NCBI RefSeq assembly: GCF_900103005.1
Contig: NZ_FMWL01000004.1
Span: forward strand, 124,001-188,000
DNA length: 64,000 bases
Origin: Acidaminobacter hydrogenoformans DSM 2784
Lineage (GTDB): Bacteria > Bacillota > Clostridia > Peptostreptococcales > Acidaminobacteraceae
Reading direction: 5' to 3'
Below the pieces are notes generated by a model. It made no database searches. It worked only from the letters and a program-made list of their open reading frames with translations, and was not told where the DNA came from. Below, piece after piece: positions 1-7,081 of the stretch. Positions within the stretch are counted from its first letter, which is position 1. The number at the start of each line of letters is the position of its first letter. Made by a program: the position numbers and the translations under genes.

Positions 1-2
1 TT

Positions 3-1160
3 CAAGTAGGTACAGAAGTTAAGATTGCTCAGAATCTGGGGGCGGGACGGGTCAGTCAGGCGAAACAGTTCGCGGGAACAGCGCTTTATATGGCTGCTGC
101 CTTTGGCGTGGCTTATGGTTTGTTTTTAATTTTAACGAAGCAAGAGCTTATTGGCTTTTTCAGGCTGGGGGCCGCGAAGGTTGAAAGCGACGCGGTTTCC
201 TATCTGGTGATCATGGCCACCGGGATGCTGTTCTCATTCTTAAATCCCGTCATTTCTTCGATGTTCAATGGGGCGGGGCTAAGCCGGCTCCCTTTTAAAG
301 TCAACGGCATAGGCATTTTGACCAACATTATCCTGGATCCAATTTTTATCTTTGTTTTTGGACTTGGCGTCAGAGGCGCTGCCATGGCAACGGTAATCTC
401 TCAAATTCTCGTGACATGCATTTTCATTTTCATGCTGAAGCATGGCAGGCTGTTCAAGTCGTTTGCGCTCCTGCAACCTTTTTCAGTGGACATTTTTAAG
501 CAGATCTTTTCGCTGGGGTTCCCGGTGGCTTCTCAAAGGAACTTGTTTACCATATTTTCGATTCTGATCGCCAAAGTGATCGCTTCCTTTGGTCCGGATG
601 CGATCGCGGCACAAAAAATAGGTGTTCAGATTGAATCCATTACTTATATGACCGCACAAGGCTTTGCCGCGGCGCTGAGCGCATTTGTCGGTCAAAACTT
701 TGGCGCGGGGCAGTACGACCGTGTGAAAAAAGGGACCCTTAAAGCTGGCCAAATCATGACGATGTACGGGGTAGGCACCACGCTGCTGCTCTACGTGTTC
801 AGCGAGCCGCTGATACGGATTTTTGTCAGGGAGGCTTCCACGGTGGCCATTGGCGCGGGATATCTGAAGATCATAGCTTTTTCCCAGATGTTCATGTGCA
901 TTGAAATGACCTTTTCCGGCTGCTTTAATGCCCTGGGCAAACCCATCTATCCTGCGGTGGTGAGCATCATCTTTACGGGCCTGCGGATTCCATTTGCTTA
1001 TCTGCTGTCAAAACCGGCGTGGCTGGGGCTTGAGGGGGTTTGGTGGGCCATGTCCGGGAGCTCCATTATCAAGGGTTTGATTATGCTGGCTATGGTGGCG
1101 CTGCTTTTCAGATATGGGGTTCCAAAGGAAGAACCTCAGCTGGGGACAGGGCCGGAATGA
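3..1160 (+). CDS. MATE family efflux transporter (5' end outside window)
   Basis: The reading frame is open from the first bases of the window, so the N-terminal part is missing; the first visible internal ATG at 90 is not the start. The opening residues (QVGTEVKIAQNLGAGR) match the conserved MATE segment at the end of a transmembrane helix, and the rest is a run of hydrophobic helices with the second-half signature around FVGQNFGAGQYDRVKKG. MATE proteins export cationic drugs or metabolites using a Na+ or H+ gradient. About 385 residues are visible of a usual 450. The C-terminus runs straight into the repeat array that begins just after the stop. Substrate cannot be read from sequence. Confidence 0.9.
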   Translation, partial: QVGTEVKIAQNLGAGRVSQAKQFAGTALYMAAAFGVAYGLFLILTKQELIGFFRLGAAKVESDAVSYLVIMATGMLFSFLNPVISSMFNGAGLSRLPFKVNGIGILTNIILDPIFIFVFGLGVRGAAMATVISQILVTCIFIFMLKHGRLFKSFALLQPFSVDIFKQIFSLGFPVASQRNLFTIFSILIAKVIASFGPDAIAAQKIGVQIESITYMTAQGFAAALSAFVGQNFGAGQYDRVKKGTLKAGQIMTMYGVGTTLLLYVFSEPLIRIFVREASTVAIGAGYLKIIAFSQMFMCIEMTFSGCFNALGKPIYPAVVSIIFTGLRIPFAYLLSKPAWLGLEGVWWAMSGSSIIKGLIMLAMVALLFRYGVPKEEPQLGTGPE

Positions 1161-1340
1161 TTTTTGGTGTGGGACTGGGCCGGGCCGAAAAGCGCGGTTG
1201 TGGACAGGGACTTGTGGTGCGGGACAGGGACTTGTGGTGCGGGACAGAGACTTGTGGTGCGGGACAGGACAGACCAGAAAGTTGGTGTGGGACTGGGCCG
1301 GGCCGAGAAAGTTGGTTGGGGACTGGGCCGGACCGAGTGA
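1161..1340. repeat. Array of repeat family A with 20-bp tandem units
   Basis: Directly after the MATE stop are three copies of a unit resembling TTGGTGTGGGACTGGGCC (about 1164, 1284, 1313). Between them, from about 1201 to 1260, lie three exact-period 20-bp units (GGGACAGGGACTTGTGGTGC with single changes). The same family-A core occurs at 3271-3330, 5491-5550, 9244-9330, 13850-13875 and 16438-16457. Open frames across the array on both strands are made only of the repeat. Confidence 0.85.
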
Positions 1341-1425
1341 CAGGCACGCAAGTGGGGATGAGTGACAGGGATTAAGGCCGAGCTGTAAAATCAAAGTGTC
1401 GGTTGAGAGACGCTTCAAATGAGAG

Positions 1426-1462
1426 GGCAAGCAGCACAGGGGGCGGCTTGCCTTCTTTTTTT
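1426..1462 (+). terminator. Rho-independent terminator after MATE gene
   Basis: GGCAAGC (1426-1432) pairs with GCTTGCC (1446-1452), followed by TTCTTTTTTT. It sits 265 bases after the MATE stop, beyond the repeat array. Confidence 0.7.
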
Positions 1463-1470
1463 CCAAAAAG

Positions 1471-1563
1471 AAAAGCCCACCAGTGGGAGAGGCGGGTAGC
1501 CGGCATTCAGCGGCCGGTTGCCGCAAGGCAGGCATGCATTGCCTCGTTCTCTGGTGGGCTTTT
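1471..1563 (-). terminator. Long hairpin terminator of the helicase operon
   Basis: A perfect 13-bp inverted repeat, AAAAGCCCACCAG at 1471-1483 and its complement at 1551-1563, encloses about 67 bases that are themselves rich in short palindromes (GCCGGC, GGCCGG, GGCATGC). On the minus strand the right arm is followed by TTTTCTTTTTGG, fitting a terminator for the helicase gene ending at 1568. The loop is much larger than usual for a simple terminator. Confidence 0.6.
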
Positions 1564-1567
1564 GACG

Positions 1568-2818
1568 TTAACGCCTGCGCGCGCCAGCGCGCTTTTTACT
1601 TTTTGCTATACTTTGCTGCCGGCGGTCCGCTTTTGAGACCACGGGCGTGGCTTTGGCCTCTGGGCGGGCCTCTGGACTAACATGGGCAGAACGCTCGACG
1701 TGATAATGCGTCAATCTCAGCTTGATGCCTTCCTCAATGACCCGCTGTTCAGGCTTGTCTTTAGGCGCGACAAAGGTGAAAGCTCGGCCTTTTTCCCCAG
1801 CCCGTCCGGTCCTGCCAATCCGGTGGATGTAGCTCTCCGCGTCTGGCGGGATGTCATAGTTAAAGACGTGGGTGATGCCTTCAATGTCGAGGCCCCGTGC
1901 GGCTACGTCCGTGGCGATCAGGAACTGGAAATCCATCTTGCGAAAAGCCTTCATGACCTTTTCACGCTTCGCCTGGGTCAGGTCGCCGTGCAGAAGCTCG
2001 CAGCTGAAGCCCTCCTGGGACATGGCGGCGTAGAGGGCATCCGCCCGGTATTTTGTGCGGCAAAATAAAATGCCCATAAAAGGCCGCTCTTTCTTCAAAA
2101 CCGAAAACAAGTCGCCCCGCTTCTGACGGTCCGTGGTCTCTACCACGAATTGCTCAATGTCCTTCAGCGTGATGGTTGGGGCAGGCACCGACACGTGCAC
2201 CGGATCTTTCAGGTGCTTGTGGGTCAGTTTCCGCACCCCCGCGGGCATGGTTGCAGAGAAGCACAGCGTCTGCCGGGAGGCCGGCGTCCGTTTCAGAATC
2301 ATCTCGACCTCGTTTTGGAAGCCTATGTGGAGCATCTGGTCGGCCTCGTCCAGGACGAGGACCTTCAGGTCGTCGAAGTGCAGGGTCCCCCGGCGCAGGT
2401 GGTCCAGCAGCCGTCCTGGGGTGCCTATGACAATTTGCGCAGATCCTTTCAGCTTCTTAATCTGCGCCTGGATGTCTTGACCGCCGTAAGCTGCCAGGAT
2501 GTGCAGGGGCAAATACTCTGAAAGCTTCCTGGCCTCCGCGGTTATCTGAATAGCCAGCTCCCGTGTAGGCGTTAGAATCAAAGCCTGTACCGCCGGCAGA
2601 GCGGGATCCACCGCTTCGAAAATGGGCAGAAGGAATGCCAGGGTCTTGCCGGTCCCCGTCTGAGCCTCGCCAACCAGGTCTCTGCCGGCCGCGATTTCCG
2701 GAATGGCCATGGCCTGAATAGGCGTGGGCACCTGAATCCCCTGAGCTGTAAGAGCCTCCCTTAGAAGCGCTGATACACCAATAGTCTCAAAATCACTCTT
2801 CACAAAATCCTCCCGCAT
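1568..2818 (-). CDS. DEAD-box ATP-dependent RNA helicase
   Basis: A complete 416-residue DEAD-box helicase, which unwinds or remodels RNA duplexes (ribosome assembly, mRNA decay or cold adaptation). Visible motifs in order: Q motif PTPIQ (31-35), motif I AQTGTGKT (52-59), PTRELA (84-89), DEAD (157-160), SAT (188-190), and motif VI HRIGRTGR (332-339). The tail from about 385 is basic (KSKKRAGARRR), typical of non-specific RNA binding in the RhlE/CshA type. The start codon directly abuts the stop of the upstream VOC gene, so the two are probably co-transcribed and translationally coupled. Confidence 0.95.
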   Translation of the reverse strand: MREDFVKSDFETIGVSALLREALTAQGIQVPTPIQAMAIPEIAAGRDLVGEAQTGTGKTLAFLLPIFEAVDPALPAVQALILTPTRELAIQITAEARKLSEYLPLHILAAYGGQDIQAQIKKLKGSAQIVIGTPGRLLDHLRRGTLHFDDLKVLVLDEADQMLHIGFQNEVEMILKRTPASRQTLCFSATMPAGVRKLTHKHLKDPVHVSVPAPTITLKDIEQFVVETTDRQKRGDLFSVLKKERPFMGILFCRTKYRADALYAAMSQEGFSCELLHGDLTQAKREKVMKAFRKMDFQFLIATDVAARGLDIEGITHVFNYDIPPDAESYIHRIGRTGRAGEKGRAFTFVAPKDKPEQRVIEEGIKLRLTHYHVERSAHVSPEARPEAKATPVVSKADRRQQSIAKSKKRAGARRR

Positions 2819-3193
2819 CTATTTCTCGACAAACTGAACGGTAACACCATTCGGATCCTTGACGAAAAAGAATTTGACGCCGCCGCCCTCAAAAGGACCA
2901 CTGACGATTTCTACACCTTGTTCTTTACAGGCACCCATCATATCGTCCAAGCTCTCGACCTGGAAGCCCAGGGAAAGATTCGCAGGCGCGGAGGGCATCC
3001 CTGCTTCCCCGGCCTCTTTATGCTCAAGCAGCTCGACTTCAATGCCATTTTCGTCCTTGAGAAAGCAGAGCTCAAGGTTTGGGTTGGGATTAAAGCGGCG
3101 GTCAACGGTCAGGCCAAGGAGGTCTCTATAAAATGGCAAAGCGCTGTCAATGCTTTTAACGGTGATGGTGGTCCATAAAAATTTTGCGTTCAT
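2819..3193 (-). CDS. VOC family (glyoxalase/bleomycin-resistance fold) protein
   Basis: This 124-residue protein shows the paired beta-alpha-beta-beta-beta modules of the vicinal oxygen chelate fold: an N-terminal WTTITVKSIDSALPFYRDLLGL and a C-terminal VKFFFVKDPNGVTVQFVEK half, the latter holding the usual DPNG turn and a metal-position Glu near the end. Such proteins are lyases, dioxygenases or drug-binding proteins; the substrate is not predictable. It is first in a two-gene operon with the DEAD-box helicase, with no base between the stop and the helicase start. Confidence 0.85.
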   Translation of the reverse strand: MNAKFLWTTITVKSIDSALPFYRDLLGLTVDRRFNPNPNLELCFLKDENGIEVELLEHKEAGEAGMPSAPANLSLGFQVESLDDMMGACKEQGVEIVSGPFEGGGVKFFFVKDPNGVTVQFVEK

Positions 3194-3270
3194 GGGGTTC
3201 GCTCCTTATATGGTAAATAATCTTGTCGGGTTTTATTATAGCATACATGTGTGCGTTAGGATAAGAGGGG

Positions 3271-3330
3271 GTGTTTGGTTGGGGACTGGGCCCGACCAAA
3301 CGCTTCAGGTGGGGACTGGGCCGGACCGGA
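3271..3330. repeat. Repeat family A, two units
   Basis: Two units lie at about 3271-3302 and 3307-3329. The first is a near-palindrome: GTTTGGTTGGG faces CCCGACCAAAC around GACTGGG, so it can fold as a hairpin. It lies between the divergent VOC and MerR genes. Confidence 0.8.
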
Positions 3331-3358
3331 TGATTAAGGTGGGGGAGGGGGGAGAGGG

Positions 3359-3371
3359 GACCATCGGCAAA
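3359..3371 (+). repeat. Dispersed 13-mer, family C
   Basis: GACCATCGGCAAA, followed after 3 bases by CTTT. Exact copies occur at 7226, 10015 (minus), 32885 (minus) and 55585. Confidence 0.7.
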
Positions 3372-3407
3372 GCTCTTTCTTTAAAATGAAAAATTCAGCG
3401 GATACCA

Positions 3408-3438
3408 TTGACGTTGACGTTACGTCAAGTTGTATAAT
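3408..3438 (+). promoter_or_regulatory. MerR-type promoter with operator in a 19-bp spacer
   Basis: The -35 TTGACG (3408-3413) and -10 TATAAT (3433-3438) are 19 bases apart, the over-long spacing typical of promoters activated by MerR-family proteins through DNA untwisting. The spacer holds a perfect inverted repeat TTGACGTTACGTCAA (3414-3428). The gene downstream is itself a MerR/TipA-like regulator, so autoregulation is the natural reading. Confidence 0.85.
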
Positions 3439-3480
3439 AAACGCAAGGGGGAAGGGTCCTTGAAGTGAGGAGGCCATGCA

Positions 3481-4251
3481 ATGGAAATGACGATTCAAAG
3501 GCTGTCACGGCTGGCAGGGGTGAGCTCGCGGACGCTGAGATATTATGATGAGCTGGGGCTTCTGAAACCGCTGCGGGTGAACAGCGCAGGGTACAGGATT
3601 TACGGCAGGAGCGAGGTGGACAGGCTGCAGCAGATTTTGTTTTACAGGGAGCTTGGACTTGAGCTGGAGCGCATCAAAGCGCTTCTCGACAGTCCGGGCT
3701 ATAGTCCCCGGGCGGCGCTGGAGTCCCATCGCGAGGCGCTGCTGGAAAAACGCAGGCAGCTGGATCTGCTGATTAAGAACGTTGAAAAAACTATGGCCTA
3801 TAATGAGGGGAGAATTGAAATGACGGACAAGGAAAAGTTTGAAGGGTTTAAGAAATCCATGATTGAGAGCAATGAGGCGCGTTACGGGAAAGAAGTGCGG
3901 GAGAAGTATGGCAATGAGGTGACGGACGCGTCGAACAAAAAGCTTGAGGGGATGACAGAGGCGGAATATGCCGAGGTACAGGCCCTCAGTGAGGCGGTGC
4001 TTGAAAAACTGGCGGCGGCAATGAAGACAGGTACGCCCGGCGGCGCGCCCGCTCAGGAGGTCGCGGCGCTGCACAAGCAGTGGCTTATGGTTTACTGGCC
4101 GCAGTATTCTGGCGAGGCCCACGCGGGTCTTGCGGAGATGTATGTGGCGGATGAGCGGTTTACGGCGTTCTATGATGACAAGTGTGGACAGGGGGCAGCG
4201 TTGTTCCTGCGGGATGCGATACGGGTTTTCGTGGGGCTGGATCCGGCTTAG
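3481..4251 (+). CDS. MerR family regulator with TipAS drug-binding domain
   Basis: A 256-residue activator. Residues about 4-73 form the MerR winged helix-turn-helix (SRLAGVSSRTLRYYDELGLL), 75-115 a dimerising coiled coil, and 120-250 a TipAS-like domain (KYGNEVTDASNKKLEGMTEAEY and a QGAALFLRDAI end). TipA and Mta use this domain to bind antibiotics or other lipophilic compounds, then activate their own promoter and exporter genes. The promoter at 3408-3438 carries the expected operator. Genes for a DEAD helicase/VOC pair diverge upstream, and an unrelated surface protein follows, so the target beyond itself is not evident. Confidence 0.92.
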   Translation: MEMTIQRLSRLAGVSSRTLRYYDELGLLKPLRVNSAGYRIYGRSEVDRLQQILFYRELGLELERIKALLDSPGYSPRAALESHREALLEKRRQLDLLIKNVEKTMAYNEGRIEMTDKEKFEGFKKSMIESNEARYGKEVREKYGNEVTDASNKKLEGMTEAEYAEVQALSEAVLEKLAAAMKTGTPGGAPAQEVAALHKQWLMVYWPQYSGEAHAGLAEMYVADERFTAFYDDKCGQGAALFLRDAIRVFVGLDPA

Positions 4252-4314
4252 GGTCGTGTTGGAGAAAGGCTTATTTTCAATGCCAATGCTGTGTGAATGA
4301 CGGGCAGGTGCTAT

Positions 4315-4365
4315 GGAAGCCGGTGAAGGTGTTAAGCCAGGGCTTCCGGGCAGCTGCTCTTTTTT
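4315..4365 (+). terminator. Probable terminator after the MerR gene
   Basis: GGAAGCC (4315-4321) pairs with GGCTTCC (4341-4347), followed 11 bases later by CTCTTTTTT. The rest of 4252-4614 is AT-rich with no gene seen and no promoter I would defend. Confidence 0.5.
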
Positions 4366-4614
4366 GATATTGTAGAAGTGAAACCTTGAAAAACAACGAG
4401 AAACCGTGACAACGCACAATAATCAGTGGGGAATAGGTTGAATTGGGTATGAATATTAATAAGTTAGGAGAAATTTGAAGGAAGTTTTTTTCGCAGACCT
4501 TTTCTCGGATAGACAGGCAAAGCTTTTGATTTTAAATTTCGCAATTTATTAATGCTGTCTCAATTTCATCAACAAGCTCACACGAAGCCATCATTGAAGC
4601 AGGAGGTGTCGCTC

Positions 4615-6093
4615 ATGTTTAAGTCAAAAAAGCCGTCAGAACGGGACCGACCAAAACCGTCTCAAAAAAAGGCGACTGGTGCGAAGAATACCGCAGATCC
4701 CGCGAGCCCCTCTGGGAAAGCGGACTTTGAAAAGCCGCCGCGTAAACAGCGCGTGCTCCGCTGGTATCCTCTGATAGCCGTTTTCGTGGTTTTATTCGCC
4801 ACTTTATTTTACCTGGACGTCTTTGGCCTAAAAGGTGCGCTGTTTTCCAGTCAGGAGCAGGATCCCATCACTCAGGTCCGTGGACCCGCAGATTTCGTTG
4901 AGGGTAGGCTGAAGGCCGCAAAGGCAGTGGCACTCCTCGACAACGTGCCTGAACCGGCCCGTGGAACAGTGGACCTTTTTGTCCGGGATGGGCACTTGTA
5001 TTACGCTGAGGATGGCAAGGAAGAGACCCTTGTGGGGTCTAACGCTGAGGTTGCTGCGGCGGGAGATCTGAAGCTGGTTTTCAGCTTTTCGGAGGAGGCT
5101 CCGGATAGCCTCAGCTTTCTGATTGGACACCTTGAAGCGCCTGAGTATGACATGCTCCGCACGGTCAGGATTCCCCGCATACAGGGGTCTGCGGGCCGGG
5201 ACTTCGCTGTGGCGCGGCTCTATCTCACTGAGAATGGCATGGCACCTATTGTGAAGGTCGAGGACTTGTCCTTCAACGTCCAGAAAAATGCGGCCTTTGC
5301 GCTTCCCAAAATGATTAACGCGGTTTTAGCCGATGGTTCCAAGACCCAAGTCCCCATCACCTGGTCACCATGGCTCATCGACACCTCTGAAATTGGGGTG
5401 CGGGGCAGCATAGGGACAATTGAAGGCTATGATCAGCCGGTCAACTTGACGCTGATCATCAGCGATCAAGTGGCGCTCCAGCCGGAGACGTCCGGTGCGG
5501 CCCAGTCCCCGCCTGAAGAGTCCGGTGCGGCCCAGTCCCCGCCTGCACAACCTGTTCCTGAACCGGCTCCAACACCGAAGCCAGCACCGGCACCAAAGCC
5601 AACGCCGGCGCCTAAACCTGCACCAGCGCCCGTAACGATTCAGTCTTTGAATTCGGTAACTGCCACGGTGAAACAAGGTGAAAGCTATAAGCTGCCTTCT
5701 GCTGTGACCGCTGTTATGAGTGACAAGACGACGAAGAATGTCCCTGTGACATGGAACCCGGCGTCTTTGGATACAAGCAGTGCTGGGACGAAAACCAGCA
5801 CGGGGACAGTTACAGGTACATCGGTTAAAGCGATGCTGACTTTGACGGTGACGCCATCGACGTTAGCCGCTCCTCAAGTGGCTGTTTCGCAAATTTCCGG
5901 GACGGATGTGACCGTTAAAGTAACGGGTCAGCCAGGCGCGACGGTCTTATTCAACGACTATGGGGTAGGAACGATTGGTTCAAACGGCATTCTCACGGTA
6001 ACCCATGTCAACATTGACATCCTGCAAAGTGTCAGACTGACAATGGCGGGGTGGAACCCAAGTCCGGCAGTGTCAACTTTTGTACTTTATTGA
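4615..6093 (+). CDS. Membrane-anchored protein with Ig-like (Big_4-type) domains
   Basis: The start at 4615 is chosen for the AGGAGGTG site 8 bases upstream; an earlier in-frame ATG at 4552 has none. The 492-residue product has a basic, charged cytoplasmic N-terminus (1-45), one transmembrane helix (about 50-70), then an extracytoplasmic part with two modules resembling bacterial Ig-like Big_4 repeats (VPITWSPWLIDTSEIGVRGS and VPVTWNPASLDTSSAGTKTS). They are separated by a Pro-Ala-Lys-Pro linker that suggests wall spanning. A 30-bp direct repeat (5491-5550) of family A, encoding SGAAQSPP twice, precedes the linker. Probable surface or cell-wall protein, function unknown. Confidence 0.75.
   Translation: MFKSKKPSERDRPKPSQKKATGAKNTADPASPSGKADFEKPPRKQRVLRWYPLIAVFVVLFATLFYLDVFGLKGALFSSQEQDPITQVRGPADFVEGRLKAAKAVALLDNVPEPARGTVDLFVRDGHLYYAEDGKEETLVGSNAEVAAAGDLKLVFSFSEEAPDSLSFLIGHLEAPEYDMLRTVRIPRIQGSAGRDFAVARLYLTENGMAPIVKVEDLSFNVQKNAAFALPKMINAVLADGSKTQVPITWSPWLIDTSEIGVRGSIGTIEGYDQPVNLTLIISDQVALQPETSGAAQSPPEESGAAQSPPAQPVPEPAPTPKPAPAPKPTPAPKPAPAPVTIQSLNSVTATVKQGESYKLPSAVTAVMSDKTTKNVPVTWNPASLDTSSAGTKTSTGTVTGTSVKAMLTLTVTPSTLAAPQVAVSQISGTDVTVKVTGQPGATVLFNDYGVGTIGSNGILTVTHVNIDILQSVRLTMAGWNPSPAVSTFVLY
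5491..5550. repeat. Family A repeat inside a coding region, 2 x 30 bp
   Basis: Two adjacent 30-base units share their first 25 bases. On the minus strand they read GGCGGGGACTGGGCCGCACC, the family-A core. They stay in frame and add SGAAQSPP twice to the Ig-like surface protein, next to its Pro-rich linker. Confidence 0.8.
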
Positions 6094-6106
6094 TTTGGCA
6101 TAGGTT

Positions 6107-6151
6107 AGGAAGTCGGGTTCTCTGGCCTATGGCCTGCGAACCCGACTTCCT
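6107..6151 (+). terminator. Hairpin terminator after the Ig-like protein
   Basis: A 14-bp perfect stem, AGGAAGTCGGGTTC (6107-6120) with its complement at 6138-6151, followed by TCATTTT. The T tract is short, but the stem is strong and lies just after the stop. Confidence 0.7.
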
Positions 6152-6174
6152 CATTTTGAAGGGAGGCGCCCGCT

Positions 6175-6990
6175 TTGATTGACTATTCCAGAGACCTGCT
6201 CGATAAATTTATAGGTGTGACCTCTGTCGCGAATAATGGATCAATGATCCGGCTTTATGGCGGCGACCAAGCCTGGTTCGAAACGGAAAACGGCAGGGCG
6301 GGGGGATGTGGCACCGTTGCGGCGGCGAATATTCTCGCTTATTTTGGCGTACTTTACGGGGAAAACACTGCCGTCCCGGACGTGGGTCTTTTCACAGAGA
6401 ATCGCTGCTTTACACGGGAGCTTTTTATTGCCCACATGCACGAGGTTTACCGGGGTCTGACCCCAATGAAAGCACCGTGGCAGTCCTGGGTCAGGCGTGG
6501 CGGCCGCGAAGTCCATAGGCGTACTGTGTTGAGATTGCCGGATTCCCTTGGCATTCACAGTCCGGTGCGGTTCTCGAATGCTGTGATAGAAATGGCAAAA
6601 GGGAAAGGGGTACAACTCCGGGTCGTCTGGCCTCAAAATACAAAAGGACGGCGTCCAGCCAATCATGCCGTGGGGCTGGATGAGGCCAAGTCTTTTATAT
6701 TAAATCAAATTAATAAAGGGATGCCAGTGGCCATGCTCAATTTTGGCAATAAGGGGCTCAGAGGGGTAGAATATCAGAGTGCGGCTACCGGGCGTCGTTA
6801 CAGCACCGATCGTTTTCAATGGCACTGGGTGGTCATAACGGGTGTCAAGGCACAAGAGAGATTTGGGGCTGATGGTGATGAGCGCCCGTTTCCTGTGGTG
6901 GCATCCAGTTGGGGCAACCGTGTGATCCTTGATTTAAATCAGTTTTGGGGACGGGGTCTGACCCACCTTGTTTCTTTTGAACTGGTGTGA
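6175..6990 (+). CDS. Papain-like (C39-like) cysteine peptidase fold protein
   Basis: TTG start with GGGAGG upstream; 271 residues, no signal peptide. A papain-like triad can be placed: Cys45 at the start of a helix (GGCGTVAAANILAYF), His217 (WHWVVITGV) and Asn248 (ASSWGNRVI followed by DLNQFW), the order and surrounding residues of C39-like peptidases. There is a large non-conserved insert between them. I do not recognise a named family. It may cleave a peptide or isopeptide bond, or act as an immunity or processing enzyme. It lies between two terminator-like hairpins, so it is probably transcribed alone. GGGGTCTGACCCC (repeat family B) lies inside at 6452, encoding GLTP. Confidence 0.6.
   Translation: MIDYSRDLLDKFIGVTSVANNGSMIRLYGGDQAWFETENGRAGGCGTVAAANILAYFGVLYGENTAVPDVGLFTENRCFTRELFIAHMHEVYRGLTPMKAPWQSWVRRGGREVHRRTVLRLPDSLGIHSPVRFSNAVIEMAKGKGVQLRVVWPQNTKGRRPANHAVGLDEAKSFILNQINKGMPVAMLNFGNKGLRGVEYQSAATGRRYSTDRFQWHWVVITGVKAQERFGADGDERPFPVVASSWGNRVILDLNQFWGRGLTHLVSFELV
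6452..6464. repeat. Palindromic repeat family B inside a gene
   Basis: GGGGTCTGACCCC, a 13-base palindrome, in frame within the C39-like gene, where it encodes GLTP. Confidence 0.75.
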
Positions 6991-6996
6991 AAGAAA

Positions 6997-7065
6997 AAAG
7001 AGAGAAAAGTGTCTCAGAATGGCTTGTTTGGCCGCTGAAGACGTTTTTTCCCTCTTTCTTTTTTT
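6997..7065. terminator. Bidirectional terminator between convergent genes
   Basis: AAAGAGAGAAAA (6997-7008) pairs with TTTTCCCTCTTT (7046-7057) with one mismatch. The inner arms GTCT/AGAC and GGC/GCC extend the stem, and the T tract continues to 7065. It serves the convergent C39-like and sulfatase genes. Confidence 0.6.
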
Positions 7066-7081
7066 GTACTTATGAAAATCA

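Noticed and set aside
1008-1535. Open frames on both strands through the family-A array
   Set aside because: The products are only translated repeats, and one overlaps the MATE gene end.
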